From: Athripsodes cinereus
Taxonomy: Eukaryota > Arthropoda > Insecta > Trichoptera > Leptoceridae
Length of the DNA: 64,000 nucleotides
NCBI GenBank assembly: GCA_947579605.1
Contig: OX388316.1
Coordinates: forward strand, 10,109,290-10,173,289
Direction: 5' to 3'
The notes beneath the pieces were generated by a model, which was not told where the DNA came from, did no database searches, and worked only from the letters and a program-made list of their open reading frames with translations. How positions within the stretch are numbered: the first letter of the stretch is position 1; every line of letters begins with the position of its first letter. The position numbers were made by a program, and so were the translations under genes. This document shows, in pieces, positions 21,216-34,623 of the stretch.

Positions 21216-21650
21216 AAGAATCGCTCACGTTGGGTGGGAGCCTAGGCACCCCAGCCCGGCTCACACCACCCTGATGCATCGTCCTGCCTGCTGAACTGCA
21301 GACAGGCGCAATCCTTCCCACGATGGCATTCTGGGATATGGCCCTCAGAATGGGATCCGTCCGAGGCCAGCGGCCTTCAAGCCCACCAGAGGCTACATCC
21401 TGGGACCCGGCATCCTGGGCGGGAAACGGCGGGGTCCCATCTCGTCGGCTCCGCCACACAAGGGCAGGAGCAACGCTCTCCACGGAGGCCTGGCGGGTAG
21501 TGTTAGCGTGGTCTGCCGCTGATGGCCCGCTTAGGGGGATGCTACCCCACGCTCTCTACCTTCACACCACACCCTTTGCCTTCATTCTGCATCTTTACCC
21601 GGACATACGGCGTTACTAGCTAGTATGCCCGGGTACTTTACTCGCAGACA
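21216..21650. other. GC-rich block of the tandem unit
   Basis: A sharply GC-rich island in AT-rich surroundings, repeated in every unit. Both strands are open for about 98-99 codons (plus 21323-21619, minus 21184-21483), the usual effect of high GC and not evidence for two proteins. It contains GGGTACC-like inverted pieces (TATGCCCGGGTA at 21623). It could be the 5' region of a LINE or a promoter; neither can be shown here. Confidence 0.6.
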
Positions 21651-22144
21651 ACCAGCGTATTCCACGCAACACATCTCACACGGTTAGTTCAATTCATAAT
21701 TAAATAAAAAAAAGTGTCCAATTTCACCACAGTATAACGGTTCATTTTTTTTTTATCCCCCCCATTTTCAAACAAAACCCCAATCTATACTGACAACCTA
21801 ACTAGCACTTACATACTAGTTACAATGTAAGGAGAGTGTATGTATGTTGGTATCTACGTTCGTGTAGGTAGTATTTCATATCACCTTTGATATTATACCT
21901 ACCTACAGGAACGTTTACATCTAGATTACAATGTACATACAAACAAACACACACTCTGACCTATAACATAAGATTATGGGTTGATTGGCGAGAGACACGA
22001 AAGACGGCGACGAATGGTGACCACATGTGATTCATGGAATTACGTCCAGTACCTGCCTTGGGTCGTTGTTTCACGAAGTTTGCACGATTTTTAGATATTT
22101 TAATTATTATTATTACTACTGACCGAATATTATTACGAAAAATA

Positions 22145-22227
22145 TTTTGGATAATTTTTTTATCACCGGCCAAAAACCACCCCATATCAACTCGACCCCC
22201 CTCTTTTGATAAAAAAATTATCCAAAA
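22145..22227. repeat. 21-bp perfect inverted repeat inside the tandem unit
   Basis: Left arm 22145-22165 and right arm 22207-22227 are exact reverse complements (cores GGATAATTTTTTTATCA and TGATAAAAAAATTATCC) around a 41-bp loop. Repeated at +2829 and +5658; only the left arm survives in unit 4. Confidence 0.9.
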
Positions 22228-23608
22228 AAAAAAAACTATCTGTTCTCTCGCCTATCCACACATAATTAAACACAAATTTTACAATTAGCAAAACCAATTC
22301 TAGGTGTATCACGGGAAAGGTAGGTACTCCAACAATTAATATTTAAAACATTTACCAATTCATTTTCTAACCCATTCCATTTGTATATTAACCCGTTCTT
22401 CAGCTCATAATTAACAATTCGGACACAAACAATGGCAAAATTTACAACGAAGTATTTATGAATAGGTATGTAGGCATACATGGTTGTGTCATTCACCATA
22501 CACATCTCATGGTATTCTCCAGGTAATGTCGGCACACTTCTCAACCTCCCACTCTCACGTCTCCGACCAGCCCTCTTGCTTGATCCATCCTCTATCCTCC
22601 AAATCATCACAACTATACCTCAACCGGCTTTCACAACCACTGGGAACTCCAACCCCTTATACCAAGGCGGTCAGGCTATCAGCCCAAAGCTCGAATAGCC
22701 CTTTCATCCCTCTAACTCTCTTCTACCTCATAACTCGCACTGTGTATCAAGCCCCTACGCTTTGCCGGGAAACACACGTCCCGTACACAAGCTGCATGAA
22801 TACACACACCCCTTTCCTTTACTCTCTTCTATAAATTCTTCTTTTCTACCTAGCGCCTCGCCGACATACCTGCCATTTACCCCATCTTCTCTTTCACTCT
22901 GCAAAACATACCCTACCATGTATCACCATACATAACTATGCTTAACTTCCGCGCATGTACACAATTTTCCCGCGTTTTCCCCAAAAAAACCGCGCGCTTT
23001 AATACTACCACGGTGTCTGTATTTTCCCCGCGCATTTCAATTCGCGCCATTTCACAAATTCGATTACACCTTGCGCAACTCTTTGTTAAATTCACAAATA
23101 ACTAGTATTTAATTATAAAAAAAAAAAACCAAAACAACAATGAATATTACCCACATAGATATAGTATAACACACAGTCTCCTTTTACATTTCACATAAAT
23201 TGCTATCATCTCATTTTTATACACAATTGAAACATTAAATTTACACATTTTCCCACACAAATTTTGAAACTGTTATCACTACAATACAAACAAATTTTTC
23301 TCGAGTACCTACCAGTACACCTATAAAATAATACACAAAATAAATTTTACCAATCCAGTTTTGAGCGCCAGGTTATTTTTCAGAAAAATAACCAAAACTA
23401 TTCAAAATTATTCTACATCACCGCCAAAACAAATCAAAGTAATATGCCAATACAAATATAAAAAAAACTCTACAGATTGAAAAACAACATCCTTCCTCCA
23501 ATTCCAGCTTCCTTGTCTCTCAGGGATATTAGTCGTGGGTTCGTTTATAGTGATTATACATCCCTTAAGGATGTATTTTTTCACTAAGGGCCCTAGTTGC
23601 GGCGCCAA

Positions 23609-23634
23609 AATTGACAAAGCATGCTTTGTCAATT
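23609..23634. repeat. 26-bp perfect palindrome near the unit junction
   Basis: Symmetric around GCATGC: arms TTGACAAA and TTTGTCAA with AA/TT extensions. It is flanked by two copies of GGCGCCAAAATT(T)GACAA (from about 23601 and 23651), the second of which runs into the next unit's start. Copies at 26438-26463 and 29267-29292. Confidence 0.92.
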
Positions 23635-23660
23635 AATGCCGACACGATGGGCGCCAAAAT

Positions 23661-26489
23661 TTGACAAGGGCCCGTTCTCAGCTGGAAGGAGGCAAAGAGT
23701 GAAAAGCGATACCTACATAATATACCTACAATACTCATCTCATATATTCATAATAATAATTACAAAAAAAAAACAACATTGGCATACTACAGTGAAATTT
23801 ATGGGCGGTGATGAAAACACAAGCGTTTATTTACACTAATATTTCTATTTATTTACAAAAACACACGATTATCAAAATTAAAAATAAAGGCATTTAAAAC
23901 TAATGTTTCCTATCTAAATTATAGCCTACCCCTCATTCCGATTAAAATATGTCTTTATCCAAATTATAAAATACACAGTCTTTTCACTACACATTAATAT
24001 TAATTGTCACTATCAAAAAAAAAAAAACCAAAACACAGACGCACAAGAATCGCTCACGTTGGGTGGGAGCCTAGGCACCCCAGCCCGGCTCACACCACCC
24101 TGATGCATCGTCCTGCCTGCTGAACTGCAGACAGGCGCAATCCTTCCCACGATGGCATTCTGGGATATGGCCCTCAGAATGGGATCCGTCCGAGGCCAGC
24201 GGCCTTCAAGCCCACCAGAGGCTACATCCTGGGACCCGGCATCCTGGGCGGGAAACGGCGGGGTCCCATCTCGTCGGCTCCGCCACACAAGGGCAGGAGC
24301 AACGCTCTCCACGGAGGCCTGGCGGGTAGTGTTAGCGTGGTCTGCCGCTGATGGCCCGCTTAGGGGGATGCTACCCCACGCTCTCTACCTTCACACCACA
24401 CCCTTTGCCTTCATTCTGCATCTTTACCCGGACATACGGCGTTACTAGCTAGTATGCCCGGGTACTTTACTCGCAGACAACCAGCGTATTCCACGCAACA
24501 CATCTCACACGGTTAGTTCAATTCATAATTAAATAAAAAAAAGTGTCCAATTTCACCACAGTATAACGGTTCATTTTTTTTTTATCCCCCCCATTTTCAA
24601 ACAAAACCCCAATCTATACTGACAACCTAACTAGCACTTACATACTAGTTACAATGTAAGGAGAGTGTATGTATGTTGGTATCTACGTTCGTGTAGGTAG
24701 TATTTCATATCACCTTTGATATTATACCTACCTACAGGAACGTTTACATCTAGATTACAATGTACATACAAACAAACACACACTCTGACCTATAACATAA
24801 GATTATGGGTTGATTGGCGAGAGACACGAAAGACGGCGACGAATGGTGACCACATGTGATTCATGGAATTACGTCCAGTACCTGCCTTGGGTCGTTGTTT
24901 CACGAAGTTTGCACGATTTTTAGATATTTTAATTATTATTATTACTACTGACCGAATATTATTACGAAAAATATTTTGGATAATTTTTTTATCACCGGCC
25001 AAAAACCACCCCATATCAACTCGACCCCCCTCTTTTGATAAAAAAATTATCCAAAAAAAAAAAACTATCTGTTCTCTCGCCTATCCACACATAATTAAAC
25101 ACAAATTTTACAATTAGCAAAACCAATTCTAGGTGTATCACGGGAAAGGTAGGTACTCCAACAATTAATATTTAAAACATTTACCAATTCATTTTCTAAC
25201 CCATTCCATTTGTATATTAACCCGTTCTTCAGCTCATAATTAACAATTCGGACACAAACAATGGCAAAATTTACAACGAAGTATTTATGAATAGGTATGT
25301 AGGCATACATGGTTGTGTCATTCACCATACACATCTCATGGTATTCTCCAGGTAATGTCGGCACACTTCTCAACCTCCCACTCTCACGTCTCCGACCAGC
25401 CCTCTTGCTTGATCCATCCTCTATCCTCCAAATCATCACAACTATACCTCAACCGGCTTTCACAACCACTGGGAACTCCAACCCCTTATACCAAGGCGGT
25501 CAGGCTATCAGCCCAAAGCTCGAATAGCCCTTTCATCCCTCTAACTCTCTTCTACCTCATAACTCGCACTGTGTATCAAGCCCCTACGCTTTGCCGGGAA
25601 ACACACGTCCCGTACACAAGCTGCATGAATACACACACCCCTTTCCTTTACTCTCTTCTATAAATTCTTCTTTTCTACCTAGCGCCTCGCCGACATACCT
25701 GCCATTTACCCCATCTTCTCTTTCACTCTGCAAAACATACCCTACCATGTATCACCATACATAACTATGCTTAACTTCCGCGCATGTACACAATTTTCCC
25801 GCGTTTTCCCCAAAAAAACCGCGCGCTTTAATACTACCACGGTGTCTGTATTTTCCCCGCGCATTTCAATTCGCGCCATTTCACAAATTCGATTACACCT
25901 TGCGCAACTCTTTGTTAAATTCACAAATAACTAGTATTTAATTATAAAAAAAAAAAACCAAAACAACAATGAATATTACCCACATAGATATAGTATAACA
26001 CACAGTCTCCTTTTACATTTCACATAAATTGCTATCATCTCATTTTTATACACAATTGAAACATTAAATTTACACATTTTCCCACACAAATTTTGAAACT
26101 GTTATCACTACAATACAAACAAATTTTTCTCGAGTACCTACCAGTACACCTATAAAATAATACACAAAATAAATTTTACCAATCCAGTTTTGAGCGCCAG
26201 GTTATTTTTCAGAAAAATAACCAAAACTATTCAAAATTATTCTACATCACCGCCAAAACAAATCAAAGTAATATGCCAATACAAATATAAAAAAAACTCT
26301 ACAGATTGAAAAACAACATCCTTCCTCCAATTCCAGCTTCCTTGTCTCTCAGGGATATTAGTCGTGGGTTCGTTTATAGTGATTATACATCCCTTAAGGA
26401 TGTATTTTTTCACTAAGGGCCCTAGTTGCGGCGCCAAAATTGACAAAGCATGCTTTGTCAATTAATGCCGACACGATGGGCGCCAAAAT
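23661..26489. repeat. Tandem unit 2
   Basis: Complete copy, identical by eye to unit 3. It contains the GC-rich block (24045-24479), the inverted repeat (24974-25056) and the palindrome (26438-26463). Confidence 0.93.
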
Positions 26490-29318
26490 TTGACAAGGGC
26501 CCGTTCTCAGCTGGAAGGAGGCAAAGAGTGAAAAGCGATACCTACATAATATACCTACAATACTCATCTCATATATTCATAATAATAATTACAAAAAAAA
26601 AACAACATTGGCATACTACAGTGAAATTTATGGGCGGTGATGAAAACACAAGCGTTTATTTACACTAATATTTCTATTTATTTACAAAAACACACGATTA
26701 TCAAAATTAAAAATAAAGGCATTTAAAACTAATGTTTCCTATCTAAATTATAGCCTACCCCTCATTCCGATTAAAATATGTCTTTATCCAAATTATAAAA
26801 TACACAGTCTTTTCACTACACATTAATATTAATTGTCACTATCAAAAAAAAAAAAACCAAAACACAGACGCACAAGAATCGCTCACGTTGGGTGGGAGCC
26901 TAGGCACCCCAGCCCGGCTCACACCACCCTGATGCATCGTCCTGCCTGCTGAACTGCAGACAGGCGCAATCCTTCCCACGATGGCATTCTGGGATATGGC
27001 CCTCAGAATGGGATCCGTCCGAGGCCAGCGGCCTTCAAGCCCACCAGAGGCTACATCCTGGGACCCGGCATCCTGGGCGGGAAACGGCGGGGTCCCATCT
27101 CGTCGGCTCCGCCACACAAGGGCAGGAGCAACGCTCTCCACGGAGGCCTGGCGGGTAGTGTTAGCGTGGTCTGCCGCTGATGGCCCGCTTAGGGGGATGC
27201 TACCCCACGCTCTCTACCTTCACACCACACCCTTTGCCTTCATTCTGCATCTTTACCCGGACATACGGCGTTACTAGCTAGTATGCCCGGGTACTTTACT
27301 CGCAGACAACCAGCGTATTCCACGCAACACATCTCACACGGTTAGTTCAATTCATAATTAAATAAAAAAAAGTGTCCAATTTCACCACAGTATAACGGTT
27401 CATTTTTTTTTTATCCCCCCCATTTTCAAACAAAACCCCAATCTATACTGACAACCTAACTAGCACTTACATACTAGTTACAATGTAAGGAGAGTGTATG
27501 TATGTTGGTATCTACGTTCGTGTAGGTAGTATTTCATATCACCTTTGATATTATACCTACCTACAGGAACGTTTACATCTAGATTACAATGTACATACAA
27601 ACAAACACACACTCTGACCTATAACATAAGATTATGGGTTGATTGGCGAGAGACACGAAAGACGGCGACGAATGGTGACCACATGTGATTCATGGAATTA
27701 CGTCCAGTACCTGCCTTGGGTCGTTGTTTCACGAAGTTTGCACGATTTTTAGATATTTTAATTATTATTATTACTACTGACCGAATATTATTACGAAAAA
27801 TATTTTGGATAATTTTTTTATCACCGGCCAAAAACCACCCCATATCAACTCGACCCCCCTCTTTTGATAAAAAAATTATCCAAAAAAAAAAAACTATCTG
27901 TTCTCTCGCCTATCCACACATAATTAAACACAAATTTTACAATTAGCAAAACCAATTCTAGGTGTATCACGGGAAAGGTAGGTACTCCAACAATTAATAT
28001 TTAAAACATTTACCAATTCATTTTCTAACCCATTCCATTTGTATATTAACCCGTTCTTCAGCTCATAATTAACAATTCGGACACAAACAATGGCAAAATT
28101 TACAACGAAGTATTTATGAATAGGTATGTAGGCATACATGGTTGTGTCATTCACCATACACATCTCATGGTATTCTCCAGGTAATGTCGGCACACTTCTC
28201 AACCTCCCACTCTCACGTCTCCGACCAGCCCTCTTGCTTGATCCATCCTCTATCCTCCAAATCATCACAACTATACCTCAACCGGCTTTCACAACCACTG
28301 GGAACTCCAACCCCTTATACCAAGGCGGTCAGGCTATCAGCCCAAAGCTCGAATAGCCCTTTCATCCCTCTAACTCTCTTCTACCTCATAACTCGCACTG
28401 TGTATCAAGCCCCTACGCTTTGCCGGGAAACACACGTCCCGTACACAAGCTGCATGAATACACACACCCCTTTCCTTTACTCTCTTCTATAAATTCTTCT
28501 TTTCTACCTAGCGCCTCGCCGACATACCTGCCATTTACCCCATCTTCTCTTTCACTCTGCAAAACATACCCTACCATGTATCACCATACATAACTATGCT
28601 TAACTTCCGCGCATGTACACAATTTTCCCGCGTTTTCCCCAAAAAAACCGCGCGCTTTAATACTACCACGGTGTCTGTATTTTCCCCGCGCATTTCAATT
28701 CGCGCCATTTCACAAATTCGATTACACCTTGCGCAACTCTTTGTTAAATTCACAAATAACTAGTATTTAATTATAAAAAAAAAAAACCAAAACAACAATG
28801 AATATTACCCACATAGATATAGTATAACACACAGTCTCCTTTTACATTTCACATAAATTGCTATCATCTCATTTTTATACACAATTGAAACATTAAATTT
28901 ACACATTTTCCCACACAAATTTTGAAACTGTTATCACTACAATACAAACAAATTTTTCTCGAGTACCTACCAGTACACCTATAAAATAATACACAAAATA
29001 AATTTTACCAATCCAGTTTTGAGCGCCAGGTTATTTTTCAGAAAAATAACCAAAACTATTCAAAATTATTCTACATCACCGCCAAAACAAATCAAAGTAA
29101 TATGCCAATACAAATATAAAAAAAACTCTACAGATTGAAAAACAACATCCTTCCTCCAATTCCAGCTTCCTTGTCTCTCAGGGATATTAGTCGTGGGTTC
29201 GTTTATAGTGATTATACATCCCTTAAGGATGTATTTTTTCACTAAGGGCCCTAGTTGCGGCGCCAAAATTGACAAAGCATGCTTTGTCAATTAATGCCGA
29301 CACGATGGGCGCCAAAAT
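26490..29318. repeat. Tandem unit 3
   Basis: Complete copy. It contains the GC-rich block (26874-27308), the inverted repeat (27803-27885) and the palindrome (29267-29292). Confidence 0.93.
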
Positions 29319-30677
29319 TTGACAAGGGCCCGTTCTCAGCTGGAAGGAGGCAAAGAGTGAAAAGCGATACCTACATAATATACCTACAATACTCATCTCA
29401 TATATTCATAATAATAATTACAAAAAAAAAACAACATTGGCATACTACAGTGAAATTTATGGGCGGTGATGAAAACACAAGCGTTTATTTACACTAATAT
29501 TTCTATTTATTTACAAAAACACACGATTATCAAAATTAAAAATAAAGGCATTTAAAACTAATGTTTCCTATCTAAATTATAGCCTACCCCTCATTCCGAT
29601 TAAAATATGTCTTTATCCAAATTATAAAATACACAGTCTTTTCACTACACATTAATATTAATTGTCACTATCAAAAAAAAAAAAACCAAAACACAGACGC
29701 ACAAGAATCGCTCACGTTGGGTGGGAGCCTAGGCACCCCAGCCCGGCTCACACCACCCTGATGCATCGTCCTGCCTGCTGAACTGCAGACAGGCGCAATC
29801 CTTCCCACGATGGCATTCTGGGATATGGCCCTCAGAATGGGATCCGTCCGAGGCCAGCGGCCTTCAAGCCCACCAGAGGCTACATCCTGGGACCCGGCAT
29901 CCTGGGCGGGAAACGGCGGGGTCCCATCTCGTCGGCTCCGCCACACAAGGGCAGGAGCAACGCTCTCCACGGAGGCCTGGCGGGTAGTGTTAGCGTGGTC
30001 TGCCGCTGATGGCCCGCTTAGGGGGATGCTACCCCACGCTCTCTACCTTCACACCACACCCTTTGCCTTCATTCTGCATCTTTACCCGGACATACGGCGT
30101 TACTAGCTAGTATGCCCGGGTACTTTACTCGCAGACAACCAGCGTATTCCACGCAACACATCTCACACGGTTAGTTCAATTCATAATTAAATAAAAAAAA
30201 GTGTCCAATTTCACCACAGTATAACGGTTCATTTTTTTTTTATCCCCCCCATTTTCAAACAAAACCCCAATCTATACTGACAACCTAACTAGCACTTACA
30301 TACTAGTTACAATGTAAGGAGAGTGTATGTATGTTGGTATCTACGTTCGTGTAGGTAGTATTTCATATCACCTTTGATATTATACCTACCTACAGGAACG
30401 TTTACATCTAGATTACAATGTACATACAAACAAACACACACTCTGACCTATAACATAAGATTATGGGTTGATTGGCGAGAGACACGAAAGACGGCGACGA
30501 ATGGTGACCACATGTGATTCATGGAATTACGTCCAGTACCTGCCTTGGGTCGTTGTTTCACGAAGTTTGCACGATTTTTAGATATTTTAATTATTATTAT
30601 TACTACTGACCGAATATTATTACGAAAAATATTTTGGATAATTTTTTTATCACCGGCCAAAAACCACCCCATATCAA
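29319..30677. repeat. Tandem unit 4, truncated at 1359 bp
   Basis: Follows the other units up to CACCCCATATCAA and then changes abruptly. The break falls in the loop of the unit's inverted repeat, just after the left arm (30632-30652); the right arm is lost. Confidence 0.92.
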
Positions 30678-32450
30678 AGTTTTTGAACACAGATAATTCA
30701 GGCACAATGCTGGTATTTTGATCCCGCGTTTTGAGCCTAATCCTTTGATATCCTGTATATCTGGATAGGTGAATTTTTCCCGGCATTAGACTGTTAAGTT
30801 TTTGTGTGACCATGACTGATCATATGGAGACTTATCTGGTTGTATAATGCTGAGAAGTGTGGATGGCAATTCTGCCGCCGCGTATAAAAAAATAGGCGTG
30901 TATGTAAACTAAAACTAAAAGAAAGTATTATTACTTTTGTATTTGTAGTAATGCGCATATTATTTTAATTAATGTTTAGACAATAGTATATTCTTACTTC
31001 TACTCGGGGTTTGCGAGAGGAGGCGAATAAAGAGGGCTTCAGAAGGAAGCAGAACACACCTTCTTGCTGGGAGCTTCGGACGAAAGAAAAACAATATGGC
31101 ATCCTTGATAATTATATATTACAGCACATTTCACAAGGAGGGAGCTAACAGACTAACTGCATGAAATAAACATGCAAATTGTCCTCTCCATACCAGCAAA
31201 AAAAAATAAGACAAGAATGGGTGGCAAACATCAATCTAAATTGTTGATGTTAATTGTTCCATAACTGATGTTTTACGAACACCCACCCAAAAACTTAAAA
31301 TTGATAATTTATTGATTTCCAAAAAATAAATTAAGGTTTATTCCAAATATTATGTATTACTAGTTAATATTTCAAATTTAAAAATGTGAATTAGTACCTA
31401 TAAGTGTGTAAAGATAGATCTGTGTGGCGTTCCGTTCTCTCTACCTACCCCACTTGGGATACGGCGTGAGGGTATAGTATAGTATTAGTGAATAATATTT
31501 GTGACAATTAATAATACCCTCAATTGGAACTCACATAAAATTCTCGCATTTTAATCAAATTTGTGACAATCACAAATGTTTTCAAAATTTTATAATAGTT
31601 AGGTAAATAAAAATAATAGGCGCCCTTGAGACGGTCTAGGGACTGTTAAACGGCGTCAAAACAAAATCATCCATAATCATCATCACCATTTTATTTATCT
31701 AAAATATGCCTACTGTTTCTATTTTACAAAAGCAAGGTTAAATCATTACTACTAATTTATATTCACATTGAACATGGCTAGCCTACATCTAATTTTACAA
31801 ATAACAAAGCATTATCACAAAATGAGCAATAAATATCTCAGAAGCTAATAAATTACTTCGATCAATCAATTTCTTCATCATTTTCAATTATACGATCTAA
31901 ATATGATTTACATATTGATTATTTAATCGCATAGATCTCCCTCATTATAAACCTAATCAAACCAGTGATCAAACAAGACATTATAATCATAATATTTATA
32001 CACAGGTAACATATTATTTTTTAATTATTTGCAATATTAATAAATAAGATGCAATAATTAATAGATTAATTGATCGGCATATGTAATATATTATAAAAAA
32101 TAACTCACATATTTTGATATCGCGGTTTCATGCAACATAATATCTGAGTGATGTAAATTCATTTACAATTTTTATAGAGGTCATTATTTTATTGGTATAA
32201 ATAATATCATAAAATATATGTCTATATGAGAATAAGTTGCTTGGAAATTGTCATCTTATGAAATAAATAAACTCATACGTTTATGAATCAAAATAGATCG
32301 TTTAATTAATATTGTATTTTATCAATGTGCGCTTAATTTCTTCTAAATTTAAATTTAAATAAATTCGAACGTAAATAATAGTTAATGAAACAAAGATGTA
32401 TTATAAATCAAATATGTCACTGTGCAACGTTACAGATTTTTTGTTTTAAA
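30678..32450. other. Intergenic after the array; repeat scraps
   Basis: No gene. A degenerate minus-strand piece of the GTA-tailed family lies near 31130-31235 (GAATGGGTGGCAAACATC). A SINE-like tail GTTCCGTTCTCTCTACCTAC is near 31427-31446. A short GC-richer patch with AGGCGAATAAAGAGGGC lies near 31021. Confidence 0.45.
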
Positions 32451-32454
32451 AAAA

Positions 32455-32612
32455 GATATATTTGGGTTTTGTTATAAACCCAAATACAACCTTATACACC
32501 TTTCACAGTAAGCTTAAAGCTTGTGTCGTGAAAGGGGAGTTTGCCGGCACCTGGGATCGAACCGCGGACCCCTTATTCACAAGGCCGAGACTCTACCTCC
32601 AGACTACCGACG
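32455..32612 (-). mobile_element. tRNA-derived SINE (family 2)
   Basis: Same structure as 17062-17222, with a B box on the minus strand (GGTTCGATCCC) and the AACCCAAATATATC end. The B box is intact; the copies differ by a few substitutions. Confidence 0.82.
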
Positions 32613-34620
32613 AAGTTGAGCAACAGGAGTGGAGGAATTGTTCTGGACTGGAGCAACATGAGTGAAGGAATTGTTCCGGACAACAGAGGACCACAAAGCT
32701 TTCAGACCTGAAAGATCACACTAAGAAGATATGAAGCGATTACAATAATCAAATAATTATGAAAGAATTTTCATAAAGTTGGTGGCATGACGAAAATGAA
32801 TAAATGGTTTTCAATTATCTTTGTTTACTCCGTAAATATGTGTGAAATAAATTTAATATAAAACATGCTGTAAACAACAGCTTGAACTCTGTATGAATGT
32901 TATAAAATGTTGTCTAAAACAATAATCAATCACATGAAAACAATAATATAAATAATAAAGTCAAAGGTCACAATTGCCAAAATAGTCAACATTAGTTCTA
33001 GTTTAACAGTAGATTTTTATTACGTAATAATAATATATTTATGTAGATACATAAACGTCGAGTGGAAAAATATTAACACTCGCATTTACAATCAAGAAAT
33101 AACTGCTATTCTCTCTGCGTTATGTCTGGCTAAGTGACACGTCGTCATTCTCTATTAGAGATTATTAGCTTAATCCTAACTTTATGGGAGTCAGTTAGAT
33201 CATAAAACAACAGCAATCATTTAAATAATTTTTAAAAAATATTGCGTCCCAATATATATTCATAGTTAAAAAAGGTCCGTGTAATATTAAATATATAGCC
33301 CTGATCACTCGTAAATGAGTGGATGGCCTTTGAAAACAGAATAGAACAGAATATTTAATATAGGTGCATCGTTGAACAGATTGTTTTGTAAGTAATGTTT
33401 TGGTTTGACCAGGGATAACTATACTCAGCCTAGTCGTAGTCAGTAAGTCAGGGCTATGTGTGTATTATTTCTGCGTACGAATTTACCAAATAAATAATTT
33501 GTACATTCGTATTTAGGCCGTAAATCATTAGTCAAAAATTTTGCTACTGCAAAGTAAGCATTGAACTTATTATTTTCATGATCCGGATTCTGTTAAAGGT
33601 CTTTTTATTTATAAGCAGATTGAATAATTATATAATAAATTATACAAAAGGGTGAAAACACAATTTATACTTGCGATTAAATTTATTGTGTGAACTTCAA
33701 AGTGTCATTGATCGAATCTAATAGTAACATAAATCAATATGTTAGTAATTTATATTTTTAACATACATCTTCAGATATATGCCTACATATTCAAATATCC
33801 TTGTTTTTCTCAAGTTGCTCATTCAAGTTGACATTCAAGAAAAATATGTGATGACATATTATTACAATGGTTGCTCTTTATGTTTCGGTATTTGAAAAAA
33901 CTATAGCTATTTGAGTCAAAATAACATTTCCATAGTAAAATTTGTCATTTTGACAATAAAATCACAATTTTACCACATTTACCATACATACAATATTTAA
34001 GCTTTTACAACACTTCGAATAAGGAACCTCCAAAACATGTTTTTTAGCATTATAACGAATCTTCCCTCTGAAATAAATTATTGGTCAGACAGTTTAATAT
34101 TCATGAATTGGATCGAAAATAAATCATCTCATGTTAAGTCAGAGCTCGATAACAAATAATTTTGCGTTTTGGGTGAAGTTCATTAAAATCAATGTTTGAA
34201 ATCATTGAGCAGCTTAATGTTTTTACCTTTACGTTGTATCAGCGTGTTTATATAATGCAGGACCAGTTTTGTTTTTTTGGTGGATAGTGAATGAGTAAAT
34301 ACCTTACTATAGGAATACAATAATAAACTACAGCGTTAAAAATAAAACCTTTTAAGAGAATTATTACTTACCTGTATGATCTATAATAAAAAATAATATT
34401 ATCATAAGTTCATTCATATGTTTGTTTATGTCTTCTATGGATACTTCAAATAAGTAAAACCCTCAATTAAAGTCTCACGTACCTACCTATTTGGGCAAAA
34501 ACAGTAAGCATGTATACTTTTTTTATTTAGTGAAAGTTTTAGCCTGATAATGTCTAAAATGTTATATAAAATTGACAATTTTTCTTTTTTTTATCAATCA
34601 GACAACCACTCTTGAACATT
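32613..34620. other. Intergenic, no gene seen
   Basis: A near-repeat GAGTGGAGGAATTGTTCTGG / GAGTGAAGGAATTGTTCCGG follows the SINE (32625-32680). The rest is AT-rich without a recognisable element. Confidence 0.45.
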
Positions 34621-34623
34621 TCT

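Larger units (their letters stand above)
20832..23660. repeat. Tandem unit 1
   Basis: Unit order from the left: an AT-rich stretch (20890-21180), an A-run with CCAAAACACAG, a GC-rich block (21216-21650), a moderately AT-rich part with the 21-bp inverted repeat (22145-22227), and a CT-rich stretch (22490-22900). Then comes a GCGCG-rich patch (22945-23085), a second A-run with CCAAAACAACA, and an AT-rich end with a 26-bp palindrome (23609-23634). The two A-runs with the same CCAAAACA continuation lie at 21187 and 23118. Confidence 0.93.
20832..30677. repeat. Tandem array of a 2829-bp unit, about 3.5 copies
   Basis: The string TTGACAAGGGCCCG recurs at 20832, 23661, 26490 and 29319, exactly 2829 bp apart, and all intervening sequence repeats in register. 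The fourth copy breaks off at 30677. Copies 2-4 look identical by eye. Copy 1 differs at 20871 (A for T) and 20884 (T for C), close to its left edge, and looks identical after that. No long ORF spans the unit; the small ORFs (up to 116 codons) on both strands overlap each other and show no known motif. The left edge abuts a LINE endonuclease fragment. Confidence 0.95.

Noticed and set aside
21184..30106. Repeated sets of ORFs of 60-116 codons in each tandem unit as genes
   Set aside because: They overlap on both strands, lack known motifs, have no splice or promoter evidence, and repeat only because the 2829-bp unit repeats.
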